From the NCBI RefSeq assembly GCF_000012645.1, contig NC_007577.1, forward strand, positions 930,001-994,000: a stretch of 64,000 bases of DNA. Direction: 5' to 3'. Every line of letters begins with the position of its first letter. The first letter of the stretch is position 1. The notes beneath the pieces are model-generated. The model saw nothing but the letters and a program-made list of their open reading frames with translations. It did no database searches and had not been told where the DNA came from. Positions 63,312 to 64,000 of the stretch are shown in pieces. Both the position numbers and the translations under genes were made by a program. This DNA is from Prochlorococcus marinus str. MIT 9312 (GTDB taxonomy: Bacteria > Cyanobacteriota > Cyanobacteriia > PCC-6307 > Cyanobiaceae).

Positions 63312-64000
63312 GAATCCTTTGAATAAGCAATTTGGGTAGCATCTATAAAGTTTTTTGCAACTTCTGGAGAACTTGGAAAATGTAAGTGAATCCAACTTGC
63401 ATGTAATTTGTTATCAAAAAAGCCTTCATTTTTATATTTAGTTTCCCAAGATTTAATTTTCCATGGAGGAGAGAGTTTTTTCTGAGGCTCATCTTTTTTT
63501 AAATCAAATTCAAATAAATTATTTTCAATTTCCCAATAATGAAATTCATGTCCTCTAATTAATTGATTTTGTTTAATGATCGGAGTATCTTTTAAACCCT
63601 TAATGTATCTATACCCTACTGAAAGCTTACGTTTTTTCGATCTAAAAGGTAGGATTCCACTCATTTTATGATAATTACCATTTTCATCTTTTATGAAGTC
63701 TCCTAATATCATCATCCCTCCGCACTCTGCATATATAAATCCATTTTTGCGGAATTTCCTTAACGAATTTAAACTTTTCCTAGAATTACTTATATGATCA
63801 GCATATTTTTCAGGAAATCCCCCCGGAATAATTAAAGAAGAAGCTTCATTAGGTATTTCTTGATCTTCATAAATACTCCATGAAATCAAAGGTATTCCTA
63901 TTTCACTCAAAAACTCCTTAGTTTCAGGGTATTGAAAGTGAAAGATTTTATCTTCTGCAATTGCGATAGGTTTAGTTTTATCAATTTTAAAATCTTTAAA
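63308..64000 (-). CDS. Cobyrinate a,c-diamide synthase, C-terminal part
   Basis: The frame runs off the window's end, with at least 230 codons visible; the start is outside. KPIAIAEDKIFHFQYPE opens the GATase-domain region, and IPGGFPEKYADHI, then YAECGGMMILGDF give the class I amidotransferase fold with the nucleophile Cys, and HASWIHLHF the final His. CobB/CbiA amidates cobyrinate in cobalamin synthesis. The internal TTG sometimes called as start (63910) is not used, since the upstream residues match the family. Confidence 0.88.
   Translation of the reverse strand, partial: FKDFKIDKTKPIAIAEDKIFHFQYPETKEFLSEIGIPLISWSIYEDQEIPNEASSLIIPGGFPEKYADHISNSRKSLNSLRKFRKNGFIYAECGGMMILGDFIKDENGNYHKMSGILPFRSKKRKLSVGYRYIKGLKDTPIIKQNQLIRGHEFHYWEIENNLFEFDLKKDEPQKKLSPPWKIKSWETKYKNEGFFDNKLHASWIHLHFPSSPEVAKNFIDATQIAYSKDS

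Noticed and set aside
63308-63910. A start at TTG 63910 for the cobyrinate synthase
   Set aside because: The frame continues with family-like residues (IAIAEDKIFHF) to the window edge, so the true start is outside.

Overview
This window is a chromosomal segment of a picocyanobacterium, almost certainly a high-light-type Prochlorococcus. The evidence is the strongly AT-rich sequence, very short intergenic spaces, many tiny one-membrane-span proteins, and marker genes: petG, cytM, chlI, a lycopene cyclase, a Psb34-like protein, GuaB3, and the Yfr1 RNA between guaB3 and trxA. I saw no rRNA, tRNA, CRISPR array, insertion sequence or phage structural gene. Several genes were found by reading frames shorter than 60 codons, and some use GTG, TTG or possibly ATT starts.

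Layout. 1-12.4 kb: small membrane or unknown proteins around a few enzymes (DCC thiol oxidoreductase-like, metallo-beta-lactamase-fold protein, PepN, PurT, glutathione peroxidase, Dus), a TatA-like protein with seven 21-residue repeats, and a stand-alone IF2-N domain. 12.5-23.2 kb: an accessory-looking stretch with many small proteins, three decayed genes (one resembling an Mrr-type restriction nuclease, one a PAP/fibrillin relative, one unknown), a Psb34-like protein, a Nif11 protein, an intact PAP/fibrillin gene, OsmC, DUF1499, and two tandem small-RNA loci: a Yfr2-family RNA and a second RNA with the Yfr1-type CUCCUCACAC motif in a loop.

23.2-29.5 kb: a zinc-homeostasis locus. znuB and znuC lie on the minus strand with zur inserted between them on the plus strand; znuA, a CobW GTPase and a WD40 protein follow on the plus strand, with a Zur-like palindrome in the znuC/znuA divergent region. 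The ZnuA-like and CobW-like proteins appear to share an inserted domain outside their core folds. This is the most interesting protein-level observation in the window.

29.5-43 kb: a probable untranslated or short-peptide transcript, the conserved ATP-grasp / alpha-E / transglutaminase-like operon, a lumenal pentapeptide-repeat protein, a PfkB kinase, an MFS transporter, a DUF1400 hydrolase and a peptide-type ABC transporter. 43-51.5 kb: a mainly minus-strand housekeeping run (hom, sufE, 5-FTHF cyclo-ligase, ruvC, chlI, trmJ-like, cytM, rsmD, hisH, trxA, Yfr1, guaB3) with petG opposite. 51.6-64 kb: gyrA, lycopene cyclase, GH57 glucan branching-type enzyme, leuA, an HD phosphohydrolase, folD, crtE, a DUF212 protein and the C-terminal part of a cobyrinate a,c-diamide synthase that leaves the window.

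All family assignments come from reading motifs by eye; no database search was run.
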